DNA of 60,664 nucleotides from an uncultured Bacteroidales bacterium (lineage in GTDB: Bacteria > Bacteroidota > Bacteroidia > Bacteroidales > UBA932). The stretch spans positions 1-60,664 of the forward strand of contig CALVAJ010000012.1 of the NCBI GenBank assembly GCA_944325505.1, given 5' to 3'. A model generated the notes under the pieces. It did not search any database and had not been told where the DNA came from. It worked only from the letters and a program-made list of their open reading frames with translations. Shown piece after piece: positions 35,496 to 44,544 of the stretch (the stretch's first letter is position 1; each line of letters begins with the position of its first letter). Made by a program: the position numbers and the translations under genes.

Positions 35496-35927
35496 TCAGA
35501 TAATAAGTTTCTTCAGAGACAGGAGCCTTGTCTTGAAATCTCTTGTCCCGGAAGGAAACAAGTCAATATAAGTGAGGTAAACCGTATATGAATTACGTGT
35601 AATGACTTTTCCGTCCTTGAAAGTCGCTTCCGGACTTCCGGAGTGTCCGGTACGTTTGGCCGTCGAATGCTGCCTTGGATGGCTGCTGACCGAAGTGTTT
35701 CTTGGAACCGCAAACTGTGGTGCGTCTGCATAGATACTGCCCGTATCCTGTTTCCCGTCAGGGAGTGTGTCATAAGGAAGCACCAGTCCGGTATAGTGCC
35801 CGATAATACTGCCGGCACCGGCATTTCCGCCGGCTGCAGCTGAAGTGTCTGACGTTACTGTCCACAGAAACGGAAGGAGCAGTGCCAGAGCATGGATGAA
35901 TACCTGTATTTTGTACGGTTTTTTCAC
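35496..35927 (-). CDS. Hypothetical exported protein
   Basis: An open frame of 143 residues from a GTG at 35927 (MKKPYKIQVFIHALALLLPFLW), which gives a good signal peptide or anchor. The mature part is rich in Ser, Thr and His, with no family I know. The frame extends to a TTG at 35936, but a full promoter (35934-35965) on the same strand puts transcription start near 35927, which favours the GTG and gives almost no leader. Expression is supported by the promoter; coding nature is moderate. Confidence 0.5.
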   Translation of the reverse strand: MKKPYKIQVFIHALALLLPFLWTVTSDTSAAAGGNAGAGSIIGHYTGLVLPYDTLPDGKQDTGSIYADAPQFAVPRNTSVSSHPRQHSTAKRTGHSGSPEATFKDGKVITRNSYTVYLTYIDLFPSGTRDFKTRLLSLKKLII

Positions 35928-35933
35928 GGCGTG

Positions 35934-35965
35934 CAAATTTAGTCGGAAATTGTCTAAAAGTCAAA
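35934..35965 (-). promoter_or_regulatory. Promoter of the hypothetical exported protein
   Basis: On the minus strand TTTG (35962-35965) is followed after 20 bases by TAAATTTG (35934-35941). It lies directly at the 5' end of the open frame. Confidence 0.65.
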
Positions 35966-36072
35966 ATTATTGTAAAAATGTTTCGGCGGGAGAGTGTCCG
36001 GTAGACGCAACTTAACATAATATAAATTGTATGACAAATATGCAAAATCTGATAAATAGGTGAGTGTCAGTA

Positions 36073-36103
36073 TTTGCATGAAAAAATTATTGGTTTAACT
36101 TTG
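36073..36103 (+). promoter_or_regulatory. Promoter of the lipoprotein-DUF5723 pair
   Basis: TTTG (36073-36076) is followed after 19 bases by TAACTTTG (36096-36103). The predicted transcription start near 36110 leaves only about 8 bases before the first ATG (36118) but about 40 bases before the ATG at 36151, which supports the latter as the start. Confidence 0.75.
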
Positions 36104-36150
36104 CACCCGATTATCCGATGCATTTTAATTTATTTAACAAATATCTTAGT

Positions 36151-38109
36151 ATGACTTTAGCTAAATCATCTGCAGTGCTGCAGTCGGTTACGGCTACAGT
36201 ACTGGCGCTTTCCGTATGCTCATGCGTCAATGAAGAGTATGACCTGAGCAAAAACATCGACGGTACGATGGATATCCAGGGCTCCATAAGCCTGCCTGTC
36301 GGAAGTACCGAATTCATGCCGATCGGTGACTTTCTCGAACTGGACCAGGATGACCAGGGTTCTTCGATCCTGACTACCGATGAAAACGGAGATTACAGAC
36401 TGTCTGTAAAAAGCGACAGCCCGATTGTTCCGGACCAGCCTGTCTCGATACCGGGAATAGATATTAACGCCAAAGATCTGCTCCCAGGCGGAACCGACGG
36501 TGAAGGTGGCGGGTTCAAATTTGTCGATGTGGATCTCAGTACTGTCGGTAAATACATTCAAGACCTTGATCCTGATGATATTACCGATGAAATAGTAAAC
36601 GAACTGAATCAGGATCTGGGGCCGCTTTCTAATGAAGTAAAGAGTACGCCTATATCCGTTAATGAAACCTTTTCGGAAGAAGTGAAGAAAACCGTAAAAG
36701 ATATCAGCTATATACGGCTCGATGCTCCCGTCAGGCTCGCAATCAGTCTTCAGGGAGACAACTTCACTACCGGGAAAGTGAAACTGAGCGGCCCAGAGAC
36801 AGATAATGGCCGGTTTACCATTTCATTTCCGGAGTTTGTCGTACTGACCGACGGTTCGGACAATGTAACGATAGAAGAAGACGGCCATACCCTTTCATTC
36901 AAAGATCTTGAAGTCGATGCAGGCTTCCCTGCGGAATTCACTTTCTCCCTGGCTGCAATAGACATGTCCAAACTCAAGGCCGGACAGGGATTTGCAGACG
37001 GTAGACTGTATATAGAAGACGAAATAGAGCTGTCCTCCGGTATCCGGCTTTGGATAGACCCGCGTGATTTTGTTGTCGGCGGGGCCATATCGGTTCCGGA
37101 ATCCATATCGGTCGACTTGGATCTTGCGGTAGAGGCAGTTACTGTCAAGAGTGTGACAGCCGAACTTGATCTGAGCGGTTTTGACATGAAACCTACGGAC
37201 ATTTCCGTGGGCGAACTTCCTGAGTTCCTGTCCGGCAGCAATGTGACCCTGGATCTGTACAATCCTGTAATACGTCTGGATGTACTTGCCGACGAGTCCA
37301 ATACGCCGGATATCAGCTTCCCTAAATTCACGCTCAGCGCGAGCCTCGATGCATTCGACAAGGACGGGCAGTCCACAATGGACTCCCCTATCAGCCTTGA
37401 CGGCATAACCATCGGCAAAGGCATGAACCATGTGATAATATCGAGGCTTCCGGTCGACCGGATCGATCCGGTTCCTCAGGGCGAACATTACGATTACCGC
37501 GAGATTTCCAATCTCAGCGACATCATCAAGGTGATACCTGACCATATAACCATCAGCGGCATCACAGTGGAAACCGCTGAGGAGTACACTGAAGTGGTAT
37601 TTCCTCAGGACGGTTCCGGCCTTACTTATGATGTAAGCGTAGAGTACAGCCTCGATGTACCGCTTGCTTTCGGCAAGGATCTCAACATATCCTACTCTAC
37701 CGATTTCGACGGCTGGAACGAGAATTTCAGCGATACTTCCGACTCGGACTATATACTCAACCTGAAGGAAGCCTCGATCAGGTTCGATTTTGTAAGTTCC
37801 ATTCCTCTGGAGCTGGATCTGTCTGCCGATGCCATTGACCTTGACGGGAATGTCATGGATGATATCGAGGTCGCGCTTGACGGCAGGCTTGCTGCCGGAA
37901 ATATCGGCTCTGAAACCACTACGGCAATAAAAATAACCATAAAGGCGACCCAGGAGGCCCTCAACAGATTCGACGGGCTGAGGCTGAATATCCGTGCCGC
38001 TTCCGGAAATATGGAAGGTGTCACCTTGAACAAGAACCAGGGCATCAGACTCGATAACATAAGCGCCAATATCCAGGGCGGCGTACAGTTTGACTTTAAT
38101 TCGAAATAA
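36151..38109 (+). CDS. Large surface lipoprotein-like protein of unknown function
   Basis: About 652 residues from the ATG at 36151. The N-terminus has a lipoprotein-type signal (SVTATVLALSVCSCVNEEYD) with the Cys at the lipobox and acidic residues after it, typical of surface export in Bacteroidetes. The protein is rich in Asp, Ser and beta-type patterns, with repeated blocks such as YDLSKNIDGTMDIQGSISLPVGSTEFMPIGDFLEL. No catalytic motif is evident. It is followed by a DUF5723 barrel 13 bases on and a strong terminator, so the two form a closed unit, likely an outer-membrane pair. Function unknown. Confidence 0.82.
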   Translation: MTLAKSSAVLQSVTATVLALSVCSCVNEEYDLSKNIDGTMDIQGSISLPVGSTEFMPIGDFLELDQDDQGSSILTTDENGDYRLSVKSDSPIVPDQPVSIPGIDINAKDLLPGGTDGEGGGFKFVDVDLSTVGKYIQDLDPDDITDEIVNELNQDLGPLSNEVKSTPISVNETFSEEVKKTVKDISYIRLDAPVRLAISLQGDNFTTGKVKLSGPETDNGRFTISFPEFVVLTDGSDNVTIEEDGHTLSFKDLEVDAGFPAEFTFSLAAIDMSKLKAGQGFADGRLYIEDEIELSSGIRLWIDPRDFVVGGAISVPESISVDLDLAVEAVTVKSVTAELDLSGFDMKPTDISVGELPEFLSGSNVTLDLYNPVIRLDVLADESNTPDISFPKFTLSASLDAFDKDGQSTMDSPISLDGITIGKGMNHVIISRLPVDRIDPVPQGEHYDYREISNLSDIIKVIPDHITISGITVETAEEYTEVVFPQDGSGLTYDVSVEYSLDVPLAFGKDLNISYSTDFDGWNENFSDTSDSDYILNLKEASIRFDFVSSIPLELDLSADAIDLDGNVMDDIEVALDGRLAAGNIGSETTTAIKITIKATQEALNRFDGLRLNIRAASGNMEGVTLNKNQGIRLDNISANIQGGVQFDFNSK

Positions 38110-38122
38110 TAACGAATAGGCT

Positions 38123-39613
38123 ATGAAAAAGACATTTATCATCATATTGCTCCTGTCCGTGTTCATGGGCTATCAAGCCGCTGCCCAGGATGCAGTAAAT
38201 TCAGGGTATTTCGTAGAAAACTACACATATAGACATCAGCTGAATCCGGCGTTCGCCAGCAGCAGAAGCTATTTTGCCATTCCTGTTGTCGGCAACCTGA
38301 ACTTTACGACACAGAGCAACCTCGGAATAAGCACGTTCCTTTACCCGTACAACGGTCAGCTCACTACATTCATGAACGGGGCGGTAAGTGCGGATGAATT
38401 CCTCGGAAAACTCGGGAAGAACAATAAGTTCGGGGTCAATGTTTCAGCTCCTGTCTTTTCTGTGGGAAGCTGGGGTAAAAAGGGCGGATTCACCACTGTC
38501 GAAATGAGCATCAAGGCCAATGCCGCCTTTAACCTGCCATATGACATGTTCGATTTCATGAAAAATGCCGGAGCCAAACAGTCCTATGACATAAGCAATT
38601 TCGGAGCAAGGACCGATGCATATGCGGAAATCGCCCTGGGACACGCCCACAAGATTACCGACAGGCTGAATATCGGAGCAAAAATAAAATTCCTGGTCGG
38701 ACTTGCAAGCGTGAATGCCAGGATAGACGATATGAATATAAACATGACGGAAGAGCAGTGGAGCATAAATGCGACAGGTTCACTGGATGCTTCGGTCCCT
38801 ATGCTCAAAGTAAAGACAAAAGGCGAGACCGGAACGGCGGCCGATCCTTCCCAGAACAATGAAATAGATTTCGATTCCATTAAGGACGGCATGGAATTCG
38901 ATTCTGTCAGCGATCTGTTTTCCGCTCTGACATCCGGGCTCGGTTACGGTGCTGCCCTCGACCTCGGGGCCACATACGAGTTCGACAGCGGGCTGCTTGA
39001 GGGACTTAATCTGTCTGCTGCGGTCCTCGACCTTGGTTTCATGTCATGGGGGAATACGACTACGGCTGCAGCCTCTCCCGATCCATGGACATTTGAAGGG
39101 TTTGACGATATTGCACTTAAGGAGAACGAAAACGGCAATTCCCTTAATGACAAAATCAGTTCTCTCGGTGACGACTTCAAGGATATGCTTAAATTCAACA
39201 AGACCGGTGACGGCCGGAGAAAGTCGAACATGCTGGCATGTACCATCAATATAGGAGCCGAGTACGAAATGCCTTTCTACAGAAGGCTTTCTGTAGGATT
39301 CCTGTCTTCTACAAGGATACAGGGGCCGTACTCCCACTCCGAGGGGCGTTTTTCATTAAATATCGAGCCTACGAAATGGTTCGGTCTGTCCACCAGCTAC
39401 GGCATATCCACATACGGTTCTACATGGGGAGCCATAGTCAACTTCAGTTTCCCGGGACTGGGACTGTTCATCGGTACGGACAGCATTCCGACCCAGCTTA
39501 CGGCACCGCTTGAGGGCATAGGAATCGGAATTCCGTGCAACAACCTTAATCTGAATGTAAATTTCGGTCTGACTTTCAATATCAGCAAGGTACGTCATCT
39601 TGGCGACAGATAG
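38123..39613 (+). CDS. DUF5723 family outer-membrane beta-barrel-like protein
   Basis: A 496-residue secreted protein. It has a signal peptide (KKTFIIILLLSVFMGYQAAAQ) and the DUF5723 start pattern YRHQLNPAFASSRSYFAIPVVGNLNF. The rest has alternating hydrophobic strands and ends in an aromatic-rich pattern (NLNLNVNFGLTFNI), suggesting an outer-membrane barrel. Family function is not known. It is co-transcribed with the preceding lipoprotein. The call to DUF5723 rests on the MNPAF-like motif and overall shape. Confidence 0.8.
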   Translation: MKKTFIIILLLSVFMGYQAAAQDAVNSGYFVENYTYRHQLNPAFASSRSYFAIPVVGNLNFTTQSNLGISTFLYPYNGQLTTFMNGAVSADEFLGKLGKNNKFGVNVSAPVFSVGSWGKKGGFTTVEMSIKANAAFNLPYDMFDFMKNAGAKQSYDISNFGARTDAYAEIALGHAHKITDRLNIGAKIKFLVGLASVNARIDDMNINMTEEQWSINATGSLDASVPMLKVKTKGETGTAADPSQNNEIDFDSIKDGMEFDSVSDLFSALTSGLGYGAALDLGATYEFDSGLLEGLNLSAAVLDLGFMSWGNTTTAAASPDPWTFEGFDDIALKENENGNSLNDKISSLGDDFKDMLKFNKTGDGRRKSNMLACTINIGAEYEMPFYRRLSVGFLSSTRIQGPYSHSEGRFSLNIEPTKWFGLSTSYGISTYGSTWGAIVNFSFPGLGLFIGTDSIPTQLTAPLEGIGIGIPCNNLNLNVNFGLTFNISKVRHLGDR

Positions 39614-39627
39614 ACCGGAATCTGACA

Positions 39628-39678
39628 ATAAAAAGGAAGGACGGGGTCACTTCATATGGCCCCGTCCTTCCTTTTTAT
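39628..39678. terminator. Strong bidirectional terminator
   Basis: ATAAAAAGGAAGGACGGGG (39628-39646) pairs perfectly with CCCCGTCCTTCCTTTTTAT (39660-39678). It separates the DUF5723 gene from the convergent flavodiiron gene. Confidence 0.9.
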
Positions 39679-39688
39679 CTGAAGACAG

Positions 39689-40888
39689 CTATTCTGCCAT
39701 CAGTGCGGCAACGGCCTCCATATCGCATTTCTTTCCGGAGTATGCCTGTGGGAAACTCATACCTTCCGAAATGAGCTCGAATCCCTGTCTTGAAGCCATC
39801 TCGTTGAGAAGCTTGACGCTTGCTCCTGCCCATGTATATGAGCCGAAGGCAAAGAACTTCCTGTTCTTCACGAGCCTTGCGCAGACACCGTACATGAAAT
39901 TGTAGGCTGGAGGGAAAATGTCATTGTTGTATGTAGGGGCACCTACGGCGAGCGTGTCGTATTTGAACAGGTCGCGGTATGCAAAAGAGACATTTTCGGT
40001 ACAGAGGTTATGAATGGCATACTTCACTCCCCTCTTGGCCAGGGAGGCGGCAAGCGCCTTGGCGGCCTTGGCTGTATTGCCGTACATGCTGGCGTAAACG
40101 ATGCATACGCCTTTTTCAGCCTCATATCTGCTCAGTCTGTCATAATATGCGACAACATCTGGAACATGATTCTCCCATACGGGGCCGTGAGTGCTGCAGA
40201 TACGCTCTATCTGCAGGCCGGAGAGTTTTTTCAGGGCAGCCTGGACTGTCTGTCCGTATTTTCCTACTATGTTCGAATAATACCTTGTCATCTCTTCCCT
40301 GAACTCCTCAAAACAGCTGTCGGCCTTGTCCAGCCAGCCGCAAAGACGGGCTTCCGTATCCTTTATTCCTCCGTCTACGGCGCCGAATGTTCCGAACGCA
40401 TCTCCTGAGAACAGGGTCTTTTCTTCTTCAAGATACGTGACCATGGTTTCGGGCCAGTGTACCATCGGAGCCATATAGAATGTCAGGGAGGATTTTCCGA
40501 GGCTGACGCTCTCCCCTTCCTTGACAGCATATATGTTGTCTGTCACCCCGTAATACCCGTTTATCATGGGAACGGCTTTCGCACTTGTAAGTATGCGTAT
40601 ATCGGGATACTGCTCCCTGATAGCGCCGATGAGCGACGAGTGGTCCGGTTCCATGTGGTTCACTACAAGATAGTCTATCTTCCTGTCCCCTATCTCGCTG
40701 CGGATGTTGTCGAAATACTCTTTTTCAAAGCCGGCTTCGACAGTGTCTATGAGGGCGACTTTTTCGTCCACTACCAGATATGAGTTGTAGCTGACCCCGA
40801 AAGGAAGAGGCCACATCCCTTCAAAAATGACTTTCGTGTGGTCATTTACGCCGACGTAGCGTATCTTTTCTGAAATTTTCTTTTCCAT
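39689..40888 (-). CDS. Flavodiiron protein (FprA-type oxygen/NO reductase)
   Basis: Diiron flavoprotein of 399 residues from the ATG at 40888 (MEKKISEKIRYVGVND); an upstream frame extension is not supported. The metallo-beta-lactamase-like domain carries the diiron ligands in NHMEPDHSS (H78, E80, D82, H83), MVHWPETM and FSGDAFG. The C-terminal flavodoxin domain begins at GVCIVYASMYGNTAKAAKAL with AVGAPTYNND. It reduces oxygen or nitric oxide to water or N2O and protects anaerobes. There is no fused rubredoxin. It has its own promoter at 40920-40951. Confidence 0.94.
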   Translation of the reverse strand: MEKKISEKIRYVGVNDHTKVIFEGMWPLPFGVSYNSYLVVDEKVALIDTVEAGFEKEYFDNIRSEIGDRKIDYLVVNHMEPDHSSLIGAIREQYPDIRILTSAKAVPMINGYYGVTDNIYAVKEGESVSLGKSSLTFYMAPMVHWPETMVTYLEEEKTLFSGDAFGTFGAVDGGIKDTEARLCGWLDKADSCFEEFREEMTRYYSNIVGKYGQTVQAALKKLSGLQIERICSTHGPVWENHVPDVVAYYDRLSRYEAEKGVCIVYASMYGNTAKAAKALAASLAKRGVKYAIHNLCTENVSFAYRDLFKYDTLAVGAPTYNNDIFPPAYNFMYGVCARLVKNRKFFAFGSYTWAGASVKLLNEMASRQGFELISEGMSFPQAYSGKKCDMEAVAALMAE

Positions 40889-40919
40889 ATATAGTCTGTT
40901 ATTATCGTTTCCGTACATG

Positions 40920-40951
40920 CAAATATATCAGAATGTGAGTCCTATTCCAAA
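40920..40951 (-). promoter_or_regulatory. Promoter of the flavodiiron gene
   Basis: On the minus strand TTTG (40948-40951) is followed after 20 bases by TATATTTG (40920-40927), overlapping the 3' end of the upstream barrel gene. It allows separate expression of the oxygen-defence gene. Confidence 0.75.
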
Positions 40952-41575
40952 GGTAAGTGCCAAATAGACCGCATCATTCCTTCTCAGGTTCTTTTCCGGG
41001 ACATAGATTACGGAACTGCTGCCTGAATCGAAGGCGCCGGAGTCGGTCATCACGGCTCTTGCGGATACCAGAAAATCGAGCTTTGTGTACCGGCTCAGGG
41101 GCACCCTGTATCCTCCGCCGAGTTTCCATGTCCCCGAGATCTGAATCTTGTCCATATTGCCTGAAAATCCCGGGCCCATATCGATATAGGCCAGCCATTT
41201 GCCGTGCATTGGCTCTTTCCCGAAATGGCAGGTAGCCCGTAATGTAACCGGATACATCCATTTCATCCTGTATATCCCGCTGCAGCCTGTGTACAGCGAC
41301 AGGTTCAGATGCCTTGAAGCGTTCATGCCGAGATGGACGAGGAATTCCCCGTTGCTGCGGTATCTGGTGTCCATGAACTTGCGGTCGATACGATAGCCGT
41401 AGGATGAAATGAAGTTGTAGTGCCTGTAGGCAGATACCGTGCTTATGTAGCTGCCTTCAATCCCGAAAGTGAACCTGTCAAGAAACCCTGCCCCTCCGTT
41501 TCTGGCTGAAGCCGGAGTGGAAAACATGGCGGCAAGCACCGCTGCAATAGTCAGATATCCTGATATTCTGCCCAT
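40928..41575 (-). CDS. Hypothetical outer-membrane beta-barrel protein
   Basis: A 215-residue protein from the ATG at 41575 (MGRISGYLTIAAVLAAMFSTPASA), which gives a clean signal peptide. A longer open frame upstream overlaps the preceding gene and is not needed. The mature part alternates polar and hydrophobic residues and ends in LTFGIGLTF, typical of a small outer-membrane barrel. It starts 4 bases after the stop of the similar barrel gene to its right and is co-transcribed. Function unknown. Confidence 0.75.
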   Translation of the reverse strand: MGRISGYLTIAAVLAAMFSTPASARNGGAGFLDRFTFGIEGSYISTVSAYRHYNFISSYGYRIDRKFMDTRYRSNGEFLVHLGMNASRHLNLSLYTGCSGIYRMKWMYPVTLRATCHFGKEPMHGKWLAYIDMGPGFSGNMDKIQISGTWKLGGGYRVPLSRYTKLDFLVSARAVMTDSGAFDSGSSSVIYVPEKNLRRNDAVYLALTFGIGLTF

Positions 41576-41579
41576 ACCT

Positions 41580-42113
41580 TCAAAAACAATATCTGATCCC
41601 GAGTCTCGGATAATAGGCTTTTGACAGTCCGTCAAGGTACATTCTGAGACTGGATGAAGACCCTGCCGAGTCAATCTGCATTCCGAGCAGAGGTGAGAAA
41701 TCCAGGGAAAGTACCACCGGTGTCTCCGTAAATACGTATTCAATCCCGATTTTTCCGAGCAGTCCGGCCGCAGGTCCTGTCGTGCCGTCTGTCTGTCTGA
41801 GATATCCGGCGGCAAGGCCGATGCCGGCATAGGATGACAGCGAACCTGAACGGAAATCGTGGCTCCAGAATATGAAATTGTATGAGAAGCTTGCCTTTGC
41901 TCCGGGATATAATGTCCGGCCGTCAAGCACACCGCACAAATCTATGCCCGCATTTATCTCGAAAAACGTCGAGTCCGCAGCCTGATGCTGATATGAGATT
42001 CCCAACCCTCCCGGAGAAAACGTCCCGCCTATTGATCTGGGCTGGGACAGTGCCAGGAAAGAGATGGCAGAAACCGACATCAGCAGCAATATGGTTGCGT
42101 ACAGGCGTTTCAT
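41580..42113 (-). CDS. Hypothetical outer-membrane beta-barrel protein
   Basis: A 177-residue exported protein with signal peptide (KRLYATILLLMSVSAISFLALS). The mature part has short strands rich in Gly, Tyr and Phe and ends YYPRLGIRYCF, a beta-signal-like end. It sits directly after the GNAT gene (stop 42114, start 42113) and before another barrel gene. I do not recognise a named family. Confidence 0.75.
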   Translation of the reverse strand: MKRLYATILLLMSVSAISFLALSQPRSIGGTFSPGGLGISYQHQAADSTFFEINAGIDLCGVLDGRTLYPGAKASFSYNFIFWSHDFRSGSLSSYAGIGLAAGYLRQTDGTTGPAAGLLGKIGIEYVFTETPVVLSLDFSPLLGMQIDSAGSSSSLRMYLDGLSKAYYPRLGIRYCF

Positions 42114-42683
42114 TTACAGGATATCTTTCTGCATATGCTTCATCCGGTGCCCGAAAAAATCCTTGATTCCGGCCTCCGTGAATCCTAACCGTCTGTACAG
42201 GGCTTCGGCTTTGGGCTTGTCTACATCCACGATCAGTCCGACTTTGCCGAATCCCTGCCTTCTTGCCCTGTCGAATGCCGCCTCGAACAGTCTTGAACCT
42301 ATACCGTGCGAGCGCATCGAAGGATCTACGCCTATGGAGTCGAGATAGTATTCACCGGCTTCGGTCTCCTTTACCCTTGAAAAATCATTCGTAGAACCGG
42401 CCGGCAGATCTTCGACGACAGGCCTCTTGAGACGCTCGTAGGAAGCGCCGTCATACCCGTTGATCGCCCCGCAGACCTTGCCGTCCGCTACTGCAACGAT
42501 AGTATTCAGATAGCTGTACAGGGTATTGTCCGCCTCTACATAGCGGCAGATACGCTCATGGAGGTTTTCAAGTGTCATCGACGGATCCATGGCAAGGAAC
42601 TCCTCTACCGGCCAGGCCATCATTAAAAGCCGTGCCACCGAGGGTGAGTCTTCCTTTCTGCAGTCTCTGATTGTTATTTCCAT
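42114..42683 (-). CDS. GNAT family N-acetyltransferase
   Basis: Acetyl-CoA-dependent acyltransferase of 189 residues. The acetyl-CoA loop is SMRSHGIGSRLFEAA (R/Q-x-x-G-x-G pattern), preceded by YYLDSIGVDP and followed by VGLIVDVDKPKAEALYRRLGFTE. The substrate is unknown. It lies 11 bases after pyk and abuts the barrel gene, so it belongs to a pyk-GNAT-barrel-barrel transcript. Confidence 0.9.
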   Translation of the reverse strand: MEITIRDCRKEDSPSVARLLMMAWPVEEFLAMDPSMTLENLHERICRYVEADNTLYSYLNTIVAVADGKVCGAINGYDGASYERLKRPVVEDLPAGSTNDFSRVKETEAGEYYLDSIGVDPSMRSHGIGSRLFEAAFDRARRQGFGKVGLIVDVDKPKAEALYRRLGFTEAGIKDFFGHRMKHMQKDIL

Positions 42684-42694
42684 AACCGTATTTT

Positions 42695-44098
42695 TTAGAT
42701 ATATTTGAATTCCATGTATGTGGCCCCGAGTTCATCGTTGAAGCTGCCTCCAATGAACCCTACGAGGTCGCCTTCCTCGAGCATTCCGTCTTCGGTCAGC
42801 ATGCGGACCGCGTTGCGCACGAAATCCTCTTTGGTTTTCTGTATCTCGAACTTGTACGGGTAGACATCATATGAGAGGGCAAGCTCCCTCATGGTAAAAT
42901 CGTTGTAGCACATGGCGTAAATCGGCACTTTCGGCCTGAATTCCGCAAGATAGCGTCCCGTACGTCCTGTCCATGTGTCGAATATTATCGCCTTTACCGG
43001 AAGCTCCTGTGTTGCCTCCACGAGATTTTTGGCCAGGACCGCAGCTATCGGCTTCATCACCTTGTCGAGATTCAGGTCAAGTGAAATTCCTATCGATTTC
43101 TCGGTTTCACGCGCTATCCTTGTCATGGTACGGACCGCATCTACCGGATATTTCCCGCTTGCCGTCTCCCCGCTGAGCATTATGGCGTCGGTACTTTCGA
43201 AAATGGCATTGGCCACATCCGTAACCTCCGCCCTTGTCGGGCGCGGATTCTCTATCATGCTGTGCAGCATCTGCGTGGCTATGATGACCGGTTTTTTTCT
43301 GGAGCGGCAGGTCTGTATCATCTGCTTCTGGATGGTAGGAATCCTTTCTGCCGGGATTTCCACCCCGAGGTCTCCCCTGGCCACCATGACGCCGTAGCAG
43401 TAGGAAAGGATGTCGTACAGGTTGTCTATGCCCTGCTGGTTCTCTATCTTTGATATTATCTTGATATGGCTTTTCCTGCTGTCGAGGATCTCCTGGATTT
43501 CCATGAGATCTTCCTTGCAGCGTACAAACGAATGGGCTATGAAATCTATGTCCGCATCGATGGCCCAGTTTACGAATTTCCTGTCCTTTTCCGACAGCGC
43601 CGGAAGCGATATGTGTACGTTGGGTACATTGACGCTTTTCCTGCCTTTGATCACCCCGCTGTTCTGGACTTCGCACAGCAGCTTGTCATTTTCCTTCCCT
43701 GTAACGAACAGGTCGACGGACCCGTCGTCGATGAGTACATGGGCACCTACCGGCACATCCTTCACGAATTCGGCGCAGGTGGTATAGAGGACCTTGGAAT
43801 TGCATAGCCTGTCCGGCCCGTTGTGGATTTCTATCCAGTCTCCTTCCTTTACCACGAAACCGACGGCAGACTCCATGTCCGTAAGACGGACTTCCGGACC
43901 TTTGGTATCCACGAGAATCCCGATCCTGTCCGAGACGGAACGTACATTGTCAACTATTTTCTGCGCACCTTCCAGACTTGCGTGAGCGGAATTTATCCGG
44001 ACTACATTCATGCCGTTCTGGTAGAGTTTCCTCAGAAAGTACGGATCGCAGTTTATGTCTGAAATGGTACAGATTATCTTGGTTTTCTTTGCTATCAT
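42695..44098 (-). CDS. pyk: Pyruvate kinase
   Basis: Glycolytic enzyme of 467 residues from the ATG at 44098 (MIAKKTKIICTISDI). It has the phosphate-binding NVVRINSAHAS, LVDTKGPEVRLTD, the active-site region KIISKIENQQGIDN, VARGDLGVEIPAERI, and the AMLSGETASGKYPVDAV block. The C-terminal allosteric domain is shortened but complete. A -7-like box TATTTTTG (complement of 44131-44138) lies upstream. It is divergent from lrgA. Confidence 0.95.
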   Translation of the reverse strand: MIAKKTKIICTISDINCDPYFLRKLYQNGMNVVRINSAHASLEGAQKIVDNVRSVSDRIGILVDTKGPEVRLTDMESAVGFVVKEGDWIEIHNGPDRLCNSKVLYTTCAEFVKDVPVGAHVLIDDGSVDLFVTGKENDKLLCEVQNSGVIKGRKSVNVPNVHISLPALSEKDRKFVNWAIDADIDFIAHSFVRCKEDLMEIQEILDSRKSHIKIISKIENQQGIDNLYDILSYCYGVMVARGDLGVEIPAERIPTIQKQMIQTCRSRKKPVIIATQMLHSMIENPRPTRAEVTDVANAIFESTDAIMLSGETASGKYPVDAVRTMTRIARETEKSIGISLDLNLDKVMKPIAAVLAKNLVEATQELPVKAIIFDTWTGRTGRYLAEFRPKVPIYAMCYNDFTMRELALSYDVYPYKFEIQKTKEDFVRNAVRMLTEDGMLEEGDLVGFIGGSFNDELGATYMEFKYI

Positions 44099-44170
44099 CG
44101 TATTCTCCCTTATTTGACCCGCGAATTTAACAAAAATATTGTATTTTCGCGCCCTCAAAATTATTTCGAA

Positions 44171-44536
44171 ATGGTTATCAGCGGTGTTTTCATCATTATC
44201 CTCTATTATGTACTGGGTAATGTGGTCTCAGCCCTTACAGGGCATCTCATACCGGGCAGCGTCATAGGCATGCTGCTGCTTTTCTTTTCGCTTGTGTTCA
44301 GGCTCGTCAGGCCGGAGCGCATCAGGCAGGTCGCTGAATTCCTTACCGGGAACATGACCGTATTCTTTATTCCCGCGTCGCTGGGAATCATGGAACAGTG
44401 GGGGCTGATCCGTTCAAGTTTCACGGGCTGGGTCGGCGTTACCTTCATTTCCACCCTGCTGGTGCTTGTCACTTCGGGCCTGATGCAGGATTGGCTTATG
44501 AAGGCCGGGAAAAGACTCTCCGGCAGAAAAAGATAA
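44171..44536 (+). CDS. lrgA: LrgA/CidA family membrane protein
   Basis: Holin-like inner-membrane protein of 121 residues from the ATG at 44171; upstream codons overlap the promoter. Four membrane helices are visible, with the family motif LTGHLIPGSVIGMLLLFFSL and FFIPASLGIMEQWG. It works with LrgB, encoded next, in autolysis control or pyruvate/overflow transport, depending on the organism. A GTATTTTCGC motif at 44141-44150 may be the -7 region. Confidence 0.9.
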   Translation: MVISGVFIIILYYVLGNVVSALTGHLIPGSVIGMLLLFFSLVFRLVRPERIRQVAEFLTGNMTVFFIPASLGIMEQWGLIRSSFTGWVGVTFISTLLVLVTSGLMQDWLMKAGKRLSGRKR

Positions 44537-44544
44537 ACCGGATT

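Noticed and set aside
36895-38166. A 423-codon open frame antisense to the large lipoprotein gene
   Set aside because: It opposes a gene with signal peptide, promoter and partner, and its translation shows no hydrophobic core, motif or start context. It is a by-product of the codon use of the real gene.
40928-41932. Long start of the barrel gene at 41932
   Set aside because: The extension overlaps the neighbouring gene and lacks a signal peptide; the internal ATG at 41575 begins directly with one.
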